In this document: positions 34,076 through 42,397 of the stretch, in pieces | Position numbering within the stretch: the stretch's first letter is position 1 | Layout: each line of letters begins with the position of its first letter | DNA from: CAXXOK01 sp963666755 | GTDB taxonomy: Bacteria > Bacillota > Clostridia > Christensenellales > Aristaeellaceae | DNA length: 64,000 nucleotides | Assembly: GCA_963666755.2 (NCBI GenBank) | Contig: CAXXGW010000009.1 | Location: forward strand, 1,922,001-1,986,000 | Direction of reading: 5' to 3' | The notes under the pieces: model-generated | Database searches by the model: none | What the model saw: only the letters and a program-made list of their open reading frames with translations | Told to the model about the DNA's origin: nothing | Made by a program: the position numbers and the translations under genes

Positions 34076-34888
34076 TCAGCGCTGCTCCTCCCGCCACTCC
34101 TTCAAGCTGGTCAGGCGGGCGTTGGTTTCCTCCGCCCAGGAGTACTCGGTCAGGTATTCGCCGTTGTAACGCGCCTGCGCCTCAGCATCCCCCTGTAAAA
34201 TACGGTAATAATCGCAGGTAAAGGTGTCCGGGTTCACAAATTTGGCGGAACCCTCCGCCCCCAGAATAAACTCAATACCGCCCGCCGTCAGGATTTCCCG
34301 CAGGCGCTTGAGGGTCATGCGGTACAGCGCTTTGGTTTTCTCGTCGTCGGGCTTATCTTCCCACAGCAGCGCAATCGCCTGCCCGGAGGAGACCGATCCG
34401 CCGTTGCGATCCACCAGCAGAGCCAACAATTCCTTGGGCTTGGGGCTGGTCAGGGGGAACAGGTCCCCATCCACATACACGTCAAACGTCGGGATGGTCT
34501 GGATGTACACGTTCTTTTGCGGCTTGCCGCGCATGCGGCGGGCTTTGTCCAGCTCCTGCGCCACCATCTGCATGGTGTAGGGCTTGAGCAGATAGCCCAG
34601 CGCATTCACACCGAAGGCATCCAGCGCGTAACGATCGTATGCCGTCACAAAAAAGATGCGCACGCTCGGGTCAATGGCCGTCAGGGCCGCCGCCAGATCA
34701 ATGCCGCGCATGCCCGGCATTTCAATATCCAGAAAAGCCGCGTCCACAGGCGCGGTTTTTGCGTACGCCAGCGCCTCATCCGCCCGGGTAAAGCAGTGCA
34801 GATCGGTAACCTGCTCCTTCAGTCCAGCGGCAATCGCCTCAAATTTACGCACGGCAAGCGGTTCGTCATCCACATAGAGTACGTGCAT
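34076..34888 (-). CDS. Response regulator with SARP/BTAD-type output domain
   Basis: 270 residues: a receiver domain (1-120) with phosphoacceptor Asp54 (F-L-D-I-E-M-P-G) and Lys in L-K-P-Y, then a winged-helix region (about 130-215) with a P-K-P-K-E-L-L-A-L-L segment and a short BTAD-like tail (Y-Y-R-I-L...). Such regulators are partnered with LytS/7TM-type kinases, here the gene six bases upstream. The signal and targets are unknown; the convergent amino-acid importer is only a neighbour. Confidence 0.85.
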   Translation of the reverse strand: MHVLYVDDEPLAVRKFEAIAAGLKEQVTDLHCFTRADEALAYAKTAPVDAAFLDIEMPGMRGIDLAAALTAIDPSVRIFFVTAYDRYALDAFGVNALGYLLKPYTMQMVAQELDKARRMRGKPQKNVYIQTIPTFDVYVDGDLFPLTSPKPKELLALLVDRNGGSVSSGQAIALLWEDKPDDEKTKALYRMTLKRLREILTAGGIEFILGAEGSAKFVNPDTFTCDYYRILQGDAEAQARYNGEYLTEYSWAEETNARLTSLKEWREEQR

Positions 34889-34894
34889 GCGGGT

Positions 34895-36691
34895 TCATCC
34901 TTTCAAAGGCGGGTCGGGGATCAGAATTGTGATGGTGGTGCCGGTTCCGACTTTGCTTTCCACACGCAACTCCGCCCCCATCATGGCTTCCATGCGCTTT
35001 TTGGCGTTAGCCAGACCGATGGAGTCGGCATTGGCGCTGTGCATATCGGGGTTGAAACCCACGCCGTTGTCGATGATGCGCACCACCGTGCACCCTTCGC
35101 CCTTTTCCGTCTGGATGACCACCAGCCCGCCCTCCGGCTTGGGGCTAACGCCATGGCGGATAGCGTTTTCCACCAGTGTTTGCAACGATAGGGTCGGCAC
35201 CTGAAAATCGGTGGTGCCGATGGCATACACCACGCGCAGCTTGTCCCCATAACGGAGCTGCTCCAGCCGCACATAGTACTGGATGTGTTCCAGCTCCTGC
35301 GCAAAAGGCACCGGGGTGTTCTGTTCCAGCGAGCGGATGTTGCCGCGCAGATAGTTGGAAAGCGACGTGATCGCCTGATCGGCCATGACCGGATCGGTCA
35401 GGCACAGCGCGCTGATGGCGTTGAGCGCGTTATAGAGAAAATGGGGCTTGATCTGGCTCAGCATTACCGCGATGCGGCTCTGGGTCAGCTCGTTTTCCAT
35501 GCGCGCGTAAGCGTGGTTGCGGCGCACGCTTTCTGCCAGCCCACGGATCAGGCGTAGCAGCTCCAGCACCGCAAACAGCAGGAATGCCAGCGAAAAGAAA
35601 AGCCCGCCCGTGCGCCATTCCAGGAAAAAGTTCAGCACGTTCAGCAGTACGCCCACAAACAGCACCAGCAACGCAGGCAGCGAAGCGCGCATCGCCCGCG
35701 CTTGCTCCCCACGCAGGCAGCGAATCAGGCAGGGCGTCAGCAGCGACGCCATCCCGATATCCGCCAGCGCGTACCAGGGTGTCATTGCCGTTAAATCCAC
35801 CACACCCGCGCCCTGCAGCACAAGCCCCGTCAGGGCGGCCGCGAGGTTCAGGTATAGCAGAACCATCCCCATGCGGCGGCAAGCGTCCGTAAGCCACGAC
35901 AGCAGATAGCGCAGCAAAAAAACAGGCATCAGCAGCATGCAGGCCATTTCCAGCGTCTGGTTGAACGCCGGGTAAGGGATCAGAAGCGAAATGTAGCGAT
36001 AATCCACAATCGTCCACAGCCCACAGCCGATCACAAAGGCGGAAAGGTTTACCGCATCGTCGCCCCGGGCCAGCCCGAGCGCCCGCGCGTATTGGCTCAG
36101 CCCCAGCATCGTAATGCCGGCCGCAAGGATCAGGATGCCGATGGCCAACTGCCAGCCAGCGGTGTGCAGCGCCTCGCGGTATACTGGAAACTCCGAACCG
36201 GCGTACAGGTTTTTGAAAAAATCCCGGTAGGAGGAGAGCGACTCGCTCCCGAACGCACGGGTCAGGCGCAGTTCCACCGTATCCGTCATGCGGATGCCTT
36301 CGCTGGTAAACGCCGTCCACACATTGCCGGCGCTGTGCATGAAGGCCGGTTTGGTATCGCCGTAGGAAAACACCGACAGGCCGTTTACCTTGAGTTCCAG
36401 CTGCAGGTTGGTAAGCCGGAAAACCAACTGTGTGTTGGGCAGGATATCCCGGTCGAAGTGGCCCTGCACTACCAATTCCCGGCCCGGGATCGCATCCCAG
36501 TCCAAGGAAGGGCTCAAAGGCGCACTTTGGGCCGCCCCGTCCGTCCAGTATTCGCCGGTCAGTCCCAGACGCTCGCCGGTGGTAGAATTTGGCATGCGCG
36601 CCCCCGGTGCAAGCACCGAGCACAGCAGCAGCGCACCTGCCAGCGCCAGCGTCAGCCAGATCAGCGGCTTGAAAATCCGTTTGTCACGCAC
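34895..36691 (-). CDS. 7TM-type sensor histidine kinase (His_kinase family)
   Basis: 598 residues. N-terminal signal-anchor helix, an extracellular jelly-roll-like sensor (about 40-180, 7TMR-DISMED style), seven membrane helices (about 185-385), then the LytS/YesM-type kinase: phosphoacceptor segment Q-I-K-P-H-F-L-Y-N near 416-424 and an HATPase domain with L-V-E-N-A-I-R-H and D-N-G-V-G. It senses an extracellular ligand, possibly a carbohydrate, and phosphorylates the SARP-type regulator with which it is cotranscribed. GTG start, eight bases after AAAGGGG. Confidence 0.88.
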   Translation of the reverse strand: MRDKRIFKPLIWLTLALAGALLLCSVLAPGARMPNSTTGERLGLTGEYWTDGAAQSAPLSPSLDWDAIPGRELVVQGHFDRDILPNTQLVFRLTNLQLELKVNGLSVFSYGDTKPAFMHSAGNVWTAFTSEGIRMTDTVELRLTRAFGSESLSSYRDFFKNLYAGSEFPVYREALHTAGWQLAIGILILAAGITMLGLSQYARALGLARGDDAVNLSAFVIGCGLWTIVDYRYISLLIPYPAFNQTLEMACMLLMPVFLLRYLLSWLTDACRRMGMVLLYLNLAAALTGLVLQGAGVVDLTAMTPWYALADIGMASLLTPCLIRCLRGEQARAMRASLPALLVLFVGVLLNVLNFFLEWRTGGLFFSLAFLLFAVLELLRLIRGLAESVRRNHAYARMENELTQSRIAVMLSQIKPHFLYNALNAISALCLTDPVMADQAITSLSNYLRGNIRSLEQNTPVPFAQELEHIQYYVRLEQLRYGDKLRVVYAIGTTDFQVPTLSLQTLVENAIRHGVSPKPEGGLVVIQTEKGEGCTVVRIIDNGVGFNPDMHSANADSIGLANAKKRMEAMMGAELRVESKVGTGTTITILIPDPPLKG

Positions 36692-36747
36692 AGGCGTTGC
36701 CCCTTTCGCGATGGAGGATACGTATTGCGCCGTGTTCCCTTTGGGGC

Positions 36748-36775
36748 ATTATACCGCATGCGCCGGAAAAAGCAA
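36748..36775 (-). promoter_or_regulatory. Promoter of the kinase-regulator pair
   Basis: Minus strand TTGCTT (36775-36770), 16-base spacer, TATAAT (36753-36748). The -35 overlaps the U-tract of the upstream terminator. Confidence 0.65.
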
Positions 36776-36795
36776 AGCCCGCCACTGCGGCGGGC
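36769..36795 (-). terminator. Terminator of the yqe operon
   Basis: GCCCGCC/GGCGGGC stem (36777-36795), then TTTGCTTTTT on the minus strand. Confidence 0.75.
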
Positions 36796-36970
36796 CTATG
36801 GCAGGTTGATTGAATGCTAAAGCCGGAAGGCGATCCGATGCAGCGGCTATGGGATCGCTGTTGTCTGAAAACCTGTCATGTCGGAGGGGAAAGACCCCTT
36901 TGCGCAATGCGTTTTTTTGTCGCTGCAGTTCAAGCCTAAACGCAAACCGGCTTTTTACCCCAACGCTGCC

Positions 36971-37777
36971 TTACCGGGCAGGGTTGCAGCAGATGCCCCC
37001 GCTGAGCATGCACAGCGCTTCCAGCACACCGCCGCCAATGGCGCGCGCCTTATCGCTGACGGTCGCGCAGTACTCGGGCTGATCCCGCGGGTCTACATCG
37101 CCGCTTTTCATGCCGCGGCGCACGGGCGTGCCATCCGGCAGGAGGCCGCGCAACACCCCGCGCAGCGCACTGTACACCGGCTCGCCCGCCACGGTGGCGA
37201 CCACGTCCCCCACCTCGACATGCGCGCCGATTTGCAGGGCCGTCTGCCAGACCCCGTCGCACGGCGCGCGCAGAATCCGTTCTTCGGTATACCCGCCGAT
37301 GTTGCCGGGCACGCCGGTGTTCGGCAGCGCCGCGCCTTGCAAGATGACACGGCCCAGATCATGGCCGCGCATGGTCTCGACCACGGCATGGCAATCCACC
37401 CCCGCCGTAAAGCCCGGCCCCAGCGCGATCACGATGGGCGCATCCTCCCGATGGGTATGCAAATTGCGTTTGGCAAGCGTCGCATCTACCAGCGCATCGG
37501 GGGCCAGCAGCGGCACACAGGTCGCATCAGGGTCTACCAGCACGGCCACATCGCCGCTGCGGGCAATCATAAGCGCTTGCTGCCAATCTTCCGCGAGGCG
37601 CGCCGTAACATCCTCCACGGTGGCCTGCCCTTCCCATACCGCGCGGCAGAAGCTGACCGTGCGGCGGATGGCCGTGGGCTTGGGGATTTCCGTCATCACC
37701 AGCTGCACGCCCGCGCGGTGCAGCCGTACCGCAACGCCGCTGGCCAGATCGCCCGCGCCCTTCAGCACAACCAGCAT
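36971..37777 (-). CDS. yqeB: Selenium-dependent molybdenum hydroxylase accessory protein YqeB (EF2563 family)
   Basis: 268 residues. Starts with V-L-K-G-A-G-D-L-A-S-G-V-A-V-R-L, a glycine-rich nucleotide-binding-like loop typical of the EF2563/YqeB family, with T-E-I-P-K-P-T-A-I-R-R shortly after. The middle carries G-P-G-F and the end G-G-x-L-E-A. Family members are phylogenetically tied to labile-selenium molybdenum hydroxylases; the biochemical role is not settled. Its start overlaps yqeC by 16 bases. Together with yqeC and the XdhC protein it implies the host makes a selenium-dependent molybdenum hydroxylase encoded elsewhere. Confidence 0.88.
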   Translation of the reverse strand: MLVVLKGAGDLASGVAVRLHRAGVQLVMTEIPKPTAIRRTVSFCRAVWEGQATVEDVTARLAEDWQQALMIARSGDVAVLVDPDATCVPLLAPDALVDATLAKRNLHTHREDAPIVIALGPGFTAGVDCHAVVETMRGHDLGRVILQGAALPNTGVPGNIGGYTEERILRAPCDGVWQTALQIGAHVEVGDVVATVAGEPVYSALRGVLRGLLPDGTPVRRGMKSGDVDPRDQPEYCATVSDKARAIGGGVLEALCMLSGGICCNPAR

Positions 37778-38514
37778 GGCTTGCCCTCCTTATCCATTCC
37801 CGGTGCAATCGGCTTTCCATCCAGCCAGCCTTCCAGCCAACCCGGACGTGTTTGCAGCGCCGTGATCCACACATCTCCCGGGGTCAGTCTGGCTACCGCC
37901 CGGGCAAATGCTAGCCGCTCCGGGGTGTCCGCCTGATTCAGCACTACGGCAAAACGGCCGGTCACGCCTTTGCGCTGTCCTTCCGGATGGCACAGCACCC
38001 GCGCTACCGCGTCCGGCGTGACCAAAGCATCCGGCGCAAGCTCCGTCAGGCTCGCGTAGCGCTCCGGCCGGTGCGCGGCCTTGGCAATCGTCATGTCCGC
38101 ACAGCGCATACCCGCAACAGCAATTACCAGTTCCGTTCCGGCAGGCAGCACAGGCTCATGCTCCGCAGGCGCTTTTAGCGGCAACCCGCGCGAGCCGTCC
38201 GCCTCTACCAGCACATAATCCGCCAAACCGGTAAAATCGTCGTTCAGTGCACGCGGCGCAGTCAGCTTTCCTTCCGGCGAAGGGTCCCCCACAGTCAGCA
38301 GGCGTGTTGTTGTAAGCGCATGTCGGATCGACGCACGGGTAGGGTTCGTAAGCAGGTTTTCGGCAGGCGCCCAGATGTGCGTGGTGGTCGTGATAAGCAC
38401 GGTGCCCTGTCCAGTCAGTTCGTCTGCCAGCATTCGCAACAGGGTGCTCTTGCCACCGCCCCCGATTGCTGCCGTGATACCACGCGGGATGCGCAGCGCG
38501 TCGCTCAGGCGCAT
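37762..38514 (-). CDS. yqeC: Selenium cofactor biosynthesis protein YqeC
   Basis: 250 residues with a P-loop, G-G-G-G-K-S-T near residues 16-22, followed by T-T-T-T-H-I-W and L-V-E-A-D-G-S-R-G-L-P-L-K, the YqeC signature with its acidic catalytic-looking strand. It is thought to act in making or placing the selenium-containing molybdenum cofactor. Start at 38514 since GAGGAAGGG lies ahead of it; the upstream open frame is read inside the acyltransferase gene. Overlaps both neighbours, so translation is coupled. Confidence 0.87.
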   Translation of the reverse strand: MRLSDALRIPRGITAAIGGGGKSTLLRMLADELTGQGTVLITTTTHIWAPAENLLTNPTRASIRHALTTTRLLTVGDPSPEGKLTAPRALNDDFTGLADYVLVEADGSRGLPLKAPAEHEPVLPAGTELVIAVAGMRCADMTIAKAAHRPERYASLTELAPDALVTPDAVARVLCHPEGQRKGVTGRFAVVLNQADTPERLAFARAVARLTPGDVWITALQTRPGWLEGWLDGKPIAPGMDKEGKPCWLC

Positions 38515-39533
38515 GGCGTGCCCTTCCTCGCAGCAACACGCGCCGCAACCGCCTGTTGCAAGGCGGTGGTGCCCTGCGTCACCAGCCGGTGGTAAGCGAT
38601 GCCCAGCAGCACATCCCCCACGCACAGCAGCGCCCAGAGGCCGGGGTCTGTAAGCCCGGCCTGTTTGGCCAGCTCCACCGACCAGATGTTAAGCAGATAA
38701 ATCTCAAACGAGCTGCGCCCTATCCATCGTAAAGGGGCAAACACGCCCGCAGCGCGTTTCGCCTTATCCAGCAGCCGGGCAATGCCCACGCAAAGCCCCG
38801 GCGTCATCAGCGCAAAGGGATACCAGTACAGGCCGTAATCGTTGAGCAACTCCCGGTAGCGGGTCAGGCACAGCACCAGCACGGTCAGGCCCAGCAGGAA
38901 CGCGGCTCCATACGCGGCGCGCGCCACACCCGGCTTTCGCACGGGCGGCCAGTCCATCGCAAACGCCATGCCCAGCAGGAAAACCGGCAGCCTCGAGGCG
39001 CCCATCATCTGGTTCAGGCCGATGTTAGCCAACCCCACCACGCCCGCCAATGCCAGCAGCAGGAGCAGCGCACGCCCACGCTTCGGGCTGTGCGTGAGCA
39101 CCGCAAAGCACAGGGGCGCCAATAGAATAAAAAGGAACTGCCCATTGGCAAACCAGTTGAACACTTTGGGCGTATCCAGCCAGTAGCCGGTCATGGTCAG
39201 GTTGCCCGCCACACCGCGGATCAACTGCACCGTGGAGAGCCCGTAACCGGGGTACATGACCGCCATCCAGACCAGCAGCACCGGCAGGTAGGCAGGCAGA
39301 ATGCGCCACAGGCGGCGCGACGCATACGCGCGCAAATCCCCGTTGCGCTTAAGCGACTGGTACAGCCCCATGCCCATCAGGAAGAAGAATAAGTCCACCC
39401 CGCCGTAGCCCATCTGGCGCAACAAATCCCACCCACCCTGCAGTGCCAGCGGGGAGTGGAAGTACACCACCCAGAGGATGGCGAGCGCCTTGAGTTCGTC
39501 CCGGTGGCGGTTCACAGCTTCGCGGTGTTCCAT
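38505..39533 (-). CDS. Acyltransferase family 3 membrane protein
   Basis: 342 residues, about ten transmembrane helices. The N-terminal segment E-L-K-A-L-A-I-L-W-V-V-Y-F-H has the His expected in the first helix of acyltransferase-3 proteins, and V-D-L-F-F-F-L-M-G the second family mark, although the usual R-x-x-R is not obvious. Such proteins move acetyl or other acyl groups onto surface sugars or peptidoglycan. It heads the operon with yqeC and yqeB and overlaps yqeC by ten bases, an unexpected companion. GGAGGAGGGG precedes the ATG at 39533. Confidence 0.8.
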   Translation of the reverse strand: MEHREAVNRHRDELKALAILWVVYFHSPLALQGGWDLLRQMGYGGVDLFFFLMGMGLYQSLKRNGDLRAYASRRLWRILPAYLPVLLVWMAVMYPGYGLSTVQLIRGVAGNLTMTGYWLDTPKVFNWFANGQFLFILLAPLCFAVLTHSPKRGRALLLLLALAGVVGLANIGLNQMMGASRLPVFLLGMAFAMDWPPVRKPGVARAAYGAAFLLGLTVLVLCLTRYRELLNDYGLYWYPFALMTPGLCVGIARLLDKAKRAAGVFAPLRWIGRSSFEIYLLNIWSVELAKQAGLTDPGLWALLCVGDVLLGIAYHRLVTQGTTALQQAVAARVAARKGTPCA

Positions 39534-39555
39534 GGCGGCCCCTCCTCCTGATGGC

Positions 39556-39579
39556 AAAAAGCCGCCGTACTGACGGCGG
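39556..39579 (-). terminator. Terminator of the atp operon
   Basis: CCGCCG/CGGCGG stem (39562-39579) followed on the minus strand by CTTTTT. It lies between atpC and the acyltransferase ribosome binding site. Confidence 0.8.
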
Positions 39580-39598
39580 TTTAGCGGCGGTTGGCAGT

Positions 39599-40015
39599 TC
39601 AGTTTACGTGGTGCTGTTCGCTTACGCGCAGGCGCGTCATGGCGCGCAGGAGCATTGCCTGGTTCATCAGATAGCTCTGGCGATCCTGTTGCTGCAAAAG
39701 CGCCTCGCGTGCTTTGCGTTCGGCGCGCTCGGCGCGCACACGGTCGATATCCTCCGGCCACTCGGCCGATTGCAGCATCATGACCGTTTCATCCGGGGTT
39801 ACGGTCAGAAAGCCGTCCGACGCGGCGGCCCAGCGGGTCTGGCCTTCGCCGTCGCGCAGGGTCACCTCGCCCTCCGTCAGGCTGATGACGGTGGGCGCGT
39901 GTCCAGCCAGCACGCACAGCTCGCCGTCCAGGGCGCTCACGTTGAGCATTTCCACCTGCCCGCTGTAAAACTCATGCTCCGGGGTCAGGATGCTCAGATG
40001 GAACGTTTTGGCCAT
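39599..40015 (-). CDS. atpC: ATP synthase F1 epsilon subunit
   Basis: 138 residues: N-terminal beta-sandwich (1-87) with L-S-I-L-T-P-E and V-L-A-G-H-A-P-T, then the helical hairpin (90-135), rich in Arg/Ala. It is part of the central stalk and restrains ATP hydrolysis. Last gene of the operon; ATG abuts the atpD stop. Confidence 0.93.
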   Translation of the reverse strand: MAKTFHLSILTPEHEFYSGQVEMLNVSALDGELCVLAGHAPTVISLTEGEVTLRDGEGQTRWAAASDGFLTVTPDETVMMLQSAEWPEDIDRVRAERAERKAREALLQQQDRQSYLMNQAMLLRAMTRLRVSEQHHVN

Positions 40016-41407
40016 TTACTTCGCCTCCAGTTCCTTCGCCTTGCGGCGCGCGTCCTCCAGATCGCCCACCATGTAGAACGCATCCTCCGGCAGATCGTCG
40101 GCCTCGCCGTTGAGGATCGCCTTAAACGAGGCAATGGTGTCGGCCAGCTTCACATACCGTCCGGGAATGCCGCTGAACACCTCGGCCACGAACATCGGCT
40201 GGCTGAGGAAGCGCTGCAGACGGCGGGCGCGCAGGACGATCTTCTGATCTTCTTCGCTCAGCTCGTCCATGCCCAGAATGGCGATGATATCCTGCAGCTC
40301 CCGGTAGCGCTGCAGGGCTTCCTGCACGCGCAAGGCGACGCTATAGTGCTCCTGCCCCACAATGCTGGGGTCAAGGATACGGCTGGAGCTGTCCAGCGGG
40401 TCCACGGCAGGGTAGATGCCGATTTCCGAAATCGCGCGGCTGAGCACGGTGGTCGCGTCCAGATGGGAGAAAATCGCGCTGGGCGCCGGGTCGGTCAGGT
40501 CGTCGGCAGGCACGTAGATGGCTTGCACGGACGTGATGGAACCGTCGTTGGTGGACGTGATGCGCTCCTCCAGATCGCCCACCTCGGTGGCCAGCGTCGG
40601 CTGGTAGCCCACGGCGCTGGGCAGGCGGCCCATCAGCGCGGATACCTCGCTGCCCGCCTGGATGTAGCGGAAAATGTTGTCGATAAACAGCAGCATGTTC
40701 TGCTTTTTCACATCGCGGAAATACTCCGCCACCGTTAGTCCCGTCAAGGCTACGCGCATACGCGCTCCCGGCGGCTCGTTCATCTGGCCGAACACCAGCG
40801 CCGTATTTTTGATTACGCCGGAGTTGGTCATCTCGGTCAGCAGGTCGTTCCCTTCGCGGCTACGCTCGCCCACGCCGGTAAACACGCTGTAGCCGCCCTG
40901 CTCGGTGGCAATGTTGTGGATCAGTTCCAGAATCAGCACGGTTTTGCCAACGCCCGCGCCGCCAAACAGGCCGATCTTGCCGCCGCGCGCATACGGCGCC
41001 AGCAGGTCGATTACCTTGATGCCGGTTTCAAAAATCTTGGCGACCGGCTGCTGTTGGGAAAACGCCGGCGGTTTGCGGTGGATGGGGTGCTGCTCAGCCG
41101 TCACAGGCGGTTCCTGCCCATCGATCGGCCGCCCCAGCACGTCGATGGCGCGGCCCAGCATCTCGTCCCCTACCGGGATGGTGATCGGCGCGCCGGTGCT
41201 TTCGACCGTCAGCCCGCGGGAAAGGCCTTCAGTCGCCTCCAGCGCGATGCAGCGCACCGTGGTGCCCATATGCTGGTGCACTTCCATCGCAACCTTGCGC
41301 TCACCGTCCAACACGTATAAAAGCGTGTTGATCGGCGGCACCTCGCCCGCGCGGAAATGCACATCCACCACAGGGCCGACGATGCGGGATAAAGTTCCTT
41401 TAATCAT
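40016..41407 (-). CDS. atpD: ATP synthase F1 beta subunit
   Basis: 463 residues, normal length. Walker A G-G-A-G-V-G-K-T, the catalytic E-R segment G-E-R-S-R-E-G-N-D, Walker B region L-L-F-I-D-N-I-F-R, and D-P-A-P-S-A-I-F-S-H-L-D are intact. It carries the catalytic sites of the rotary ATP synthase. ATG at 41407 is preceded by AAGGAGAAG. In place of the usual Q-A-G-S-E-V-S the sequence fits (I-Q-A-G-S-E-V-S). A 114-base gap separates it from atpG. Confidence 0.96.
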   Translation of the reverse strand: MIKGTLSRIVGPVVDVHFRAGEVPPINTLLYVLDGERKVAMEVHQHMGTTVRCIALEATEGLSRGLTVESTGAPITIPVGDEMLGRAIDVLGRPIDGQEPPVTAEQHPIHRKPPAFSQQQPVAKIFETGIKVIDLLAPYARGGKIGLFGGAGVGKTVLILELIHNIATEQGGYSVFTGVGERSREGNDLLTEMTNSGVIKNTALVFGQMNEPPGARMRVALTGLTVAEYFRDVKKQNMLLFIDNIFRYIQAGSEVSALMGRLPSAVGYQPTLATEVGDLEERITSTNDGSITSVQAIYVPADDLTDPAPSAIFSHLDATTVLSRAISEIGIYPAVDPLDSSSRILDPSIVGQEHYSVALRVQEALQRYRELQDIIAILGMDELSEEDQKIVLRARRLQRFLSQPMFVAEVFSGIPGRYVKLADTIASFKAILNGEADDLPEDAFYMVGDLEDARRKAKELEAK

Positions 41408-41521
41408 ATCGCTTCTCCTTCCCGGGGATGGGATGAGTTCGACAAACGGCACCTGCCACCTTTGCCCGCCGTTGGCTACGCGCGGAGCGCGCTCTGCCTG
41501 CGGCGTGTGCAGGGGCCGTTT

Positions 41522-42397
41522 TTAAAGGGTGAAGCTCTCCGGGTTGCCGCCGATGATCTCGTTGATCTCCTGCGTGATGGCGGTTTGCCGCGCGTGGTTC
41601 AGCTGTAGGCTCAGCTTCTTGAGCATATCGTCCGCGTTGCGGGTGGCGGATTCCATGGCCGTCATGCGCGCGCGGTTCTCGCTGGCAAAACTCTGCACCA
41701 GGCAGCTGTAAATCACGCCAACCACATAATGCTGGGCCATGCTGTCCAGCACGCCCTTGGCGTCGGGCCAGAACTGCAGGCCCGAGGTGGGGGTGTGCAT
41801 GGGCGGCACGTTGCGCACGGTGTGCTTGGTAATCGGCAGCAGGCTCAGGCGCGTGGGTTGCATCACGCCGCCTTTGAGCATCTGCGTAAAGATGACAAAC
41901 ACCTCGTCAAATTCGTCATGCCGATAGCGGCGGCAAAGCTCGGCGGCCAGATCGCGCGCCTGATCCAGCGTCGGGTTCTGCACCGCGGTCAGGTACGTGG
42001 CGTTGATCAGCACATTCTTGCGGCGGAAGAAGTCCGTCGCCATGTGCCCGAAGGTGATCAGCCGCGTATTCTGGTGCCGCGTATCCAGAATTTCCTTATA
42101 GGCCAGGCGCAGCACATCGTGGTTGTAGCCGCCGCACATGCCCTTGTCGCCCGCAATGACCAGATAGCAGGCGCGCCGCCCGTTGGCACGGTAGAAATCG
42201 CTGCGAAAATCATCCGGCGCGTTATCCAGAATATAGCGCATGTTGGAGCGCACAAGGCTGTAATACTGCACCGTCTGATCGTGCGCCTGCAACGCCTTTT
42301 TCATCTTGGCCGAGGAGATGAGGTACATGGCGCGCGTGATCTTAGCGGTTTCACTGATCGCCCGGATGTGGTGGCGAATCTCTGCGATGGAGCTCAT
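41522..42397 (-). CDS. atpG: ATP synthase F1 gamma subunit
   Basis: 291 residues. N-terminal coiled-coil helix with I-R-x-x-I-x-x-I...I-T-R-A-M, V-I-A-G-D-K-G-M-C-G-G-Y-N in the Rossmann-like part, and a C-terminal helix with N-A-D-D-M-L-K-K-L. It forms the rotating shaft. Four-base overlap with atpA. Confidence 0.95.
   Translation of the reverse strand: MSSIAEIRHHIRAISETAKITRAMYLISSAKMKKALQAHDQTVQYYSLVRSNMRYILDNAPDDFRSDFYRANGRRACYLVIAGDKGMCGGYNHDVLRLAYKEILDTRHQNTRLITFGHMATDFFRRKNVLINATYLTAVQNPTLDQARDLAAELCRRYRHDEFDEVFVIFTQMLKGGVMQPTRLSLLPITKHTVRNVPPMHTPTSGLQFWPDAKGVLDSMAQHYVVGVIYSCLVQSFASENRARMTAMESATRNADDMLKKLSLQLNHARQTAITQEINEIIGGNPESFTL

Noticed and set aside
36878..37936. Long plus-strand frame opposite yqeB
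   Set aside because: No ribosome site and repetitive basic composition; yqeB on the other strand shows family motifs.
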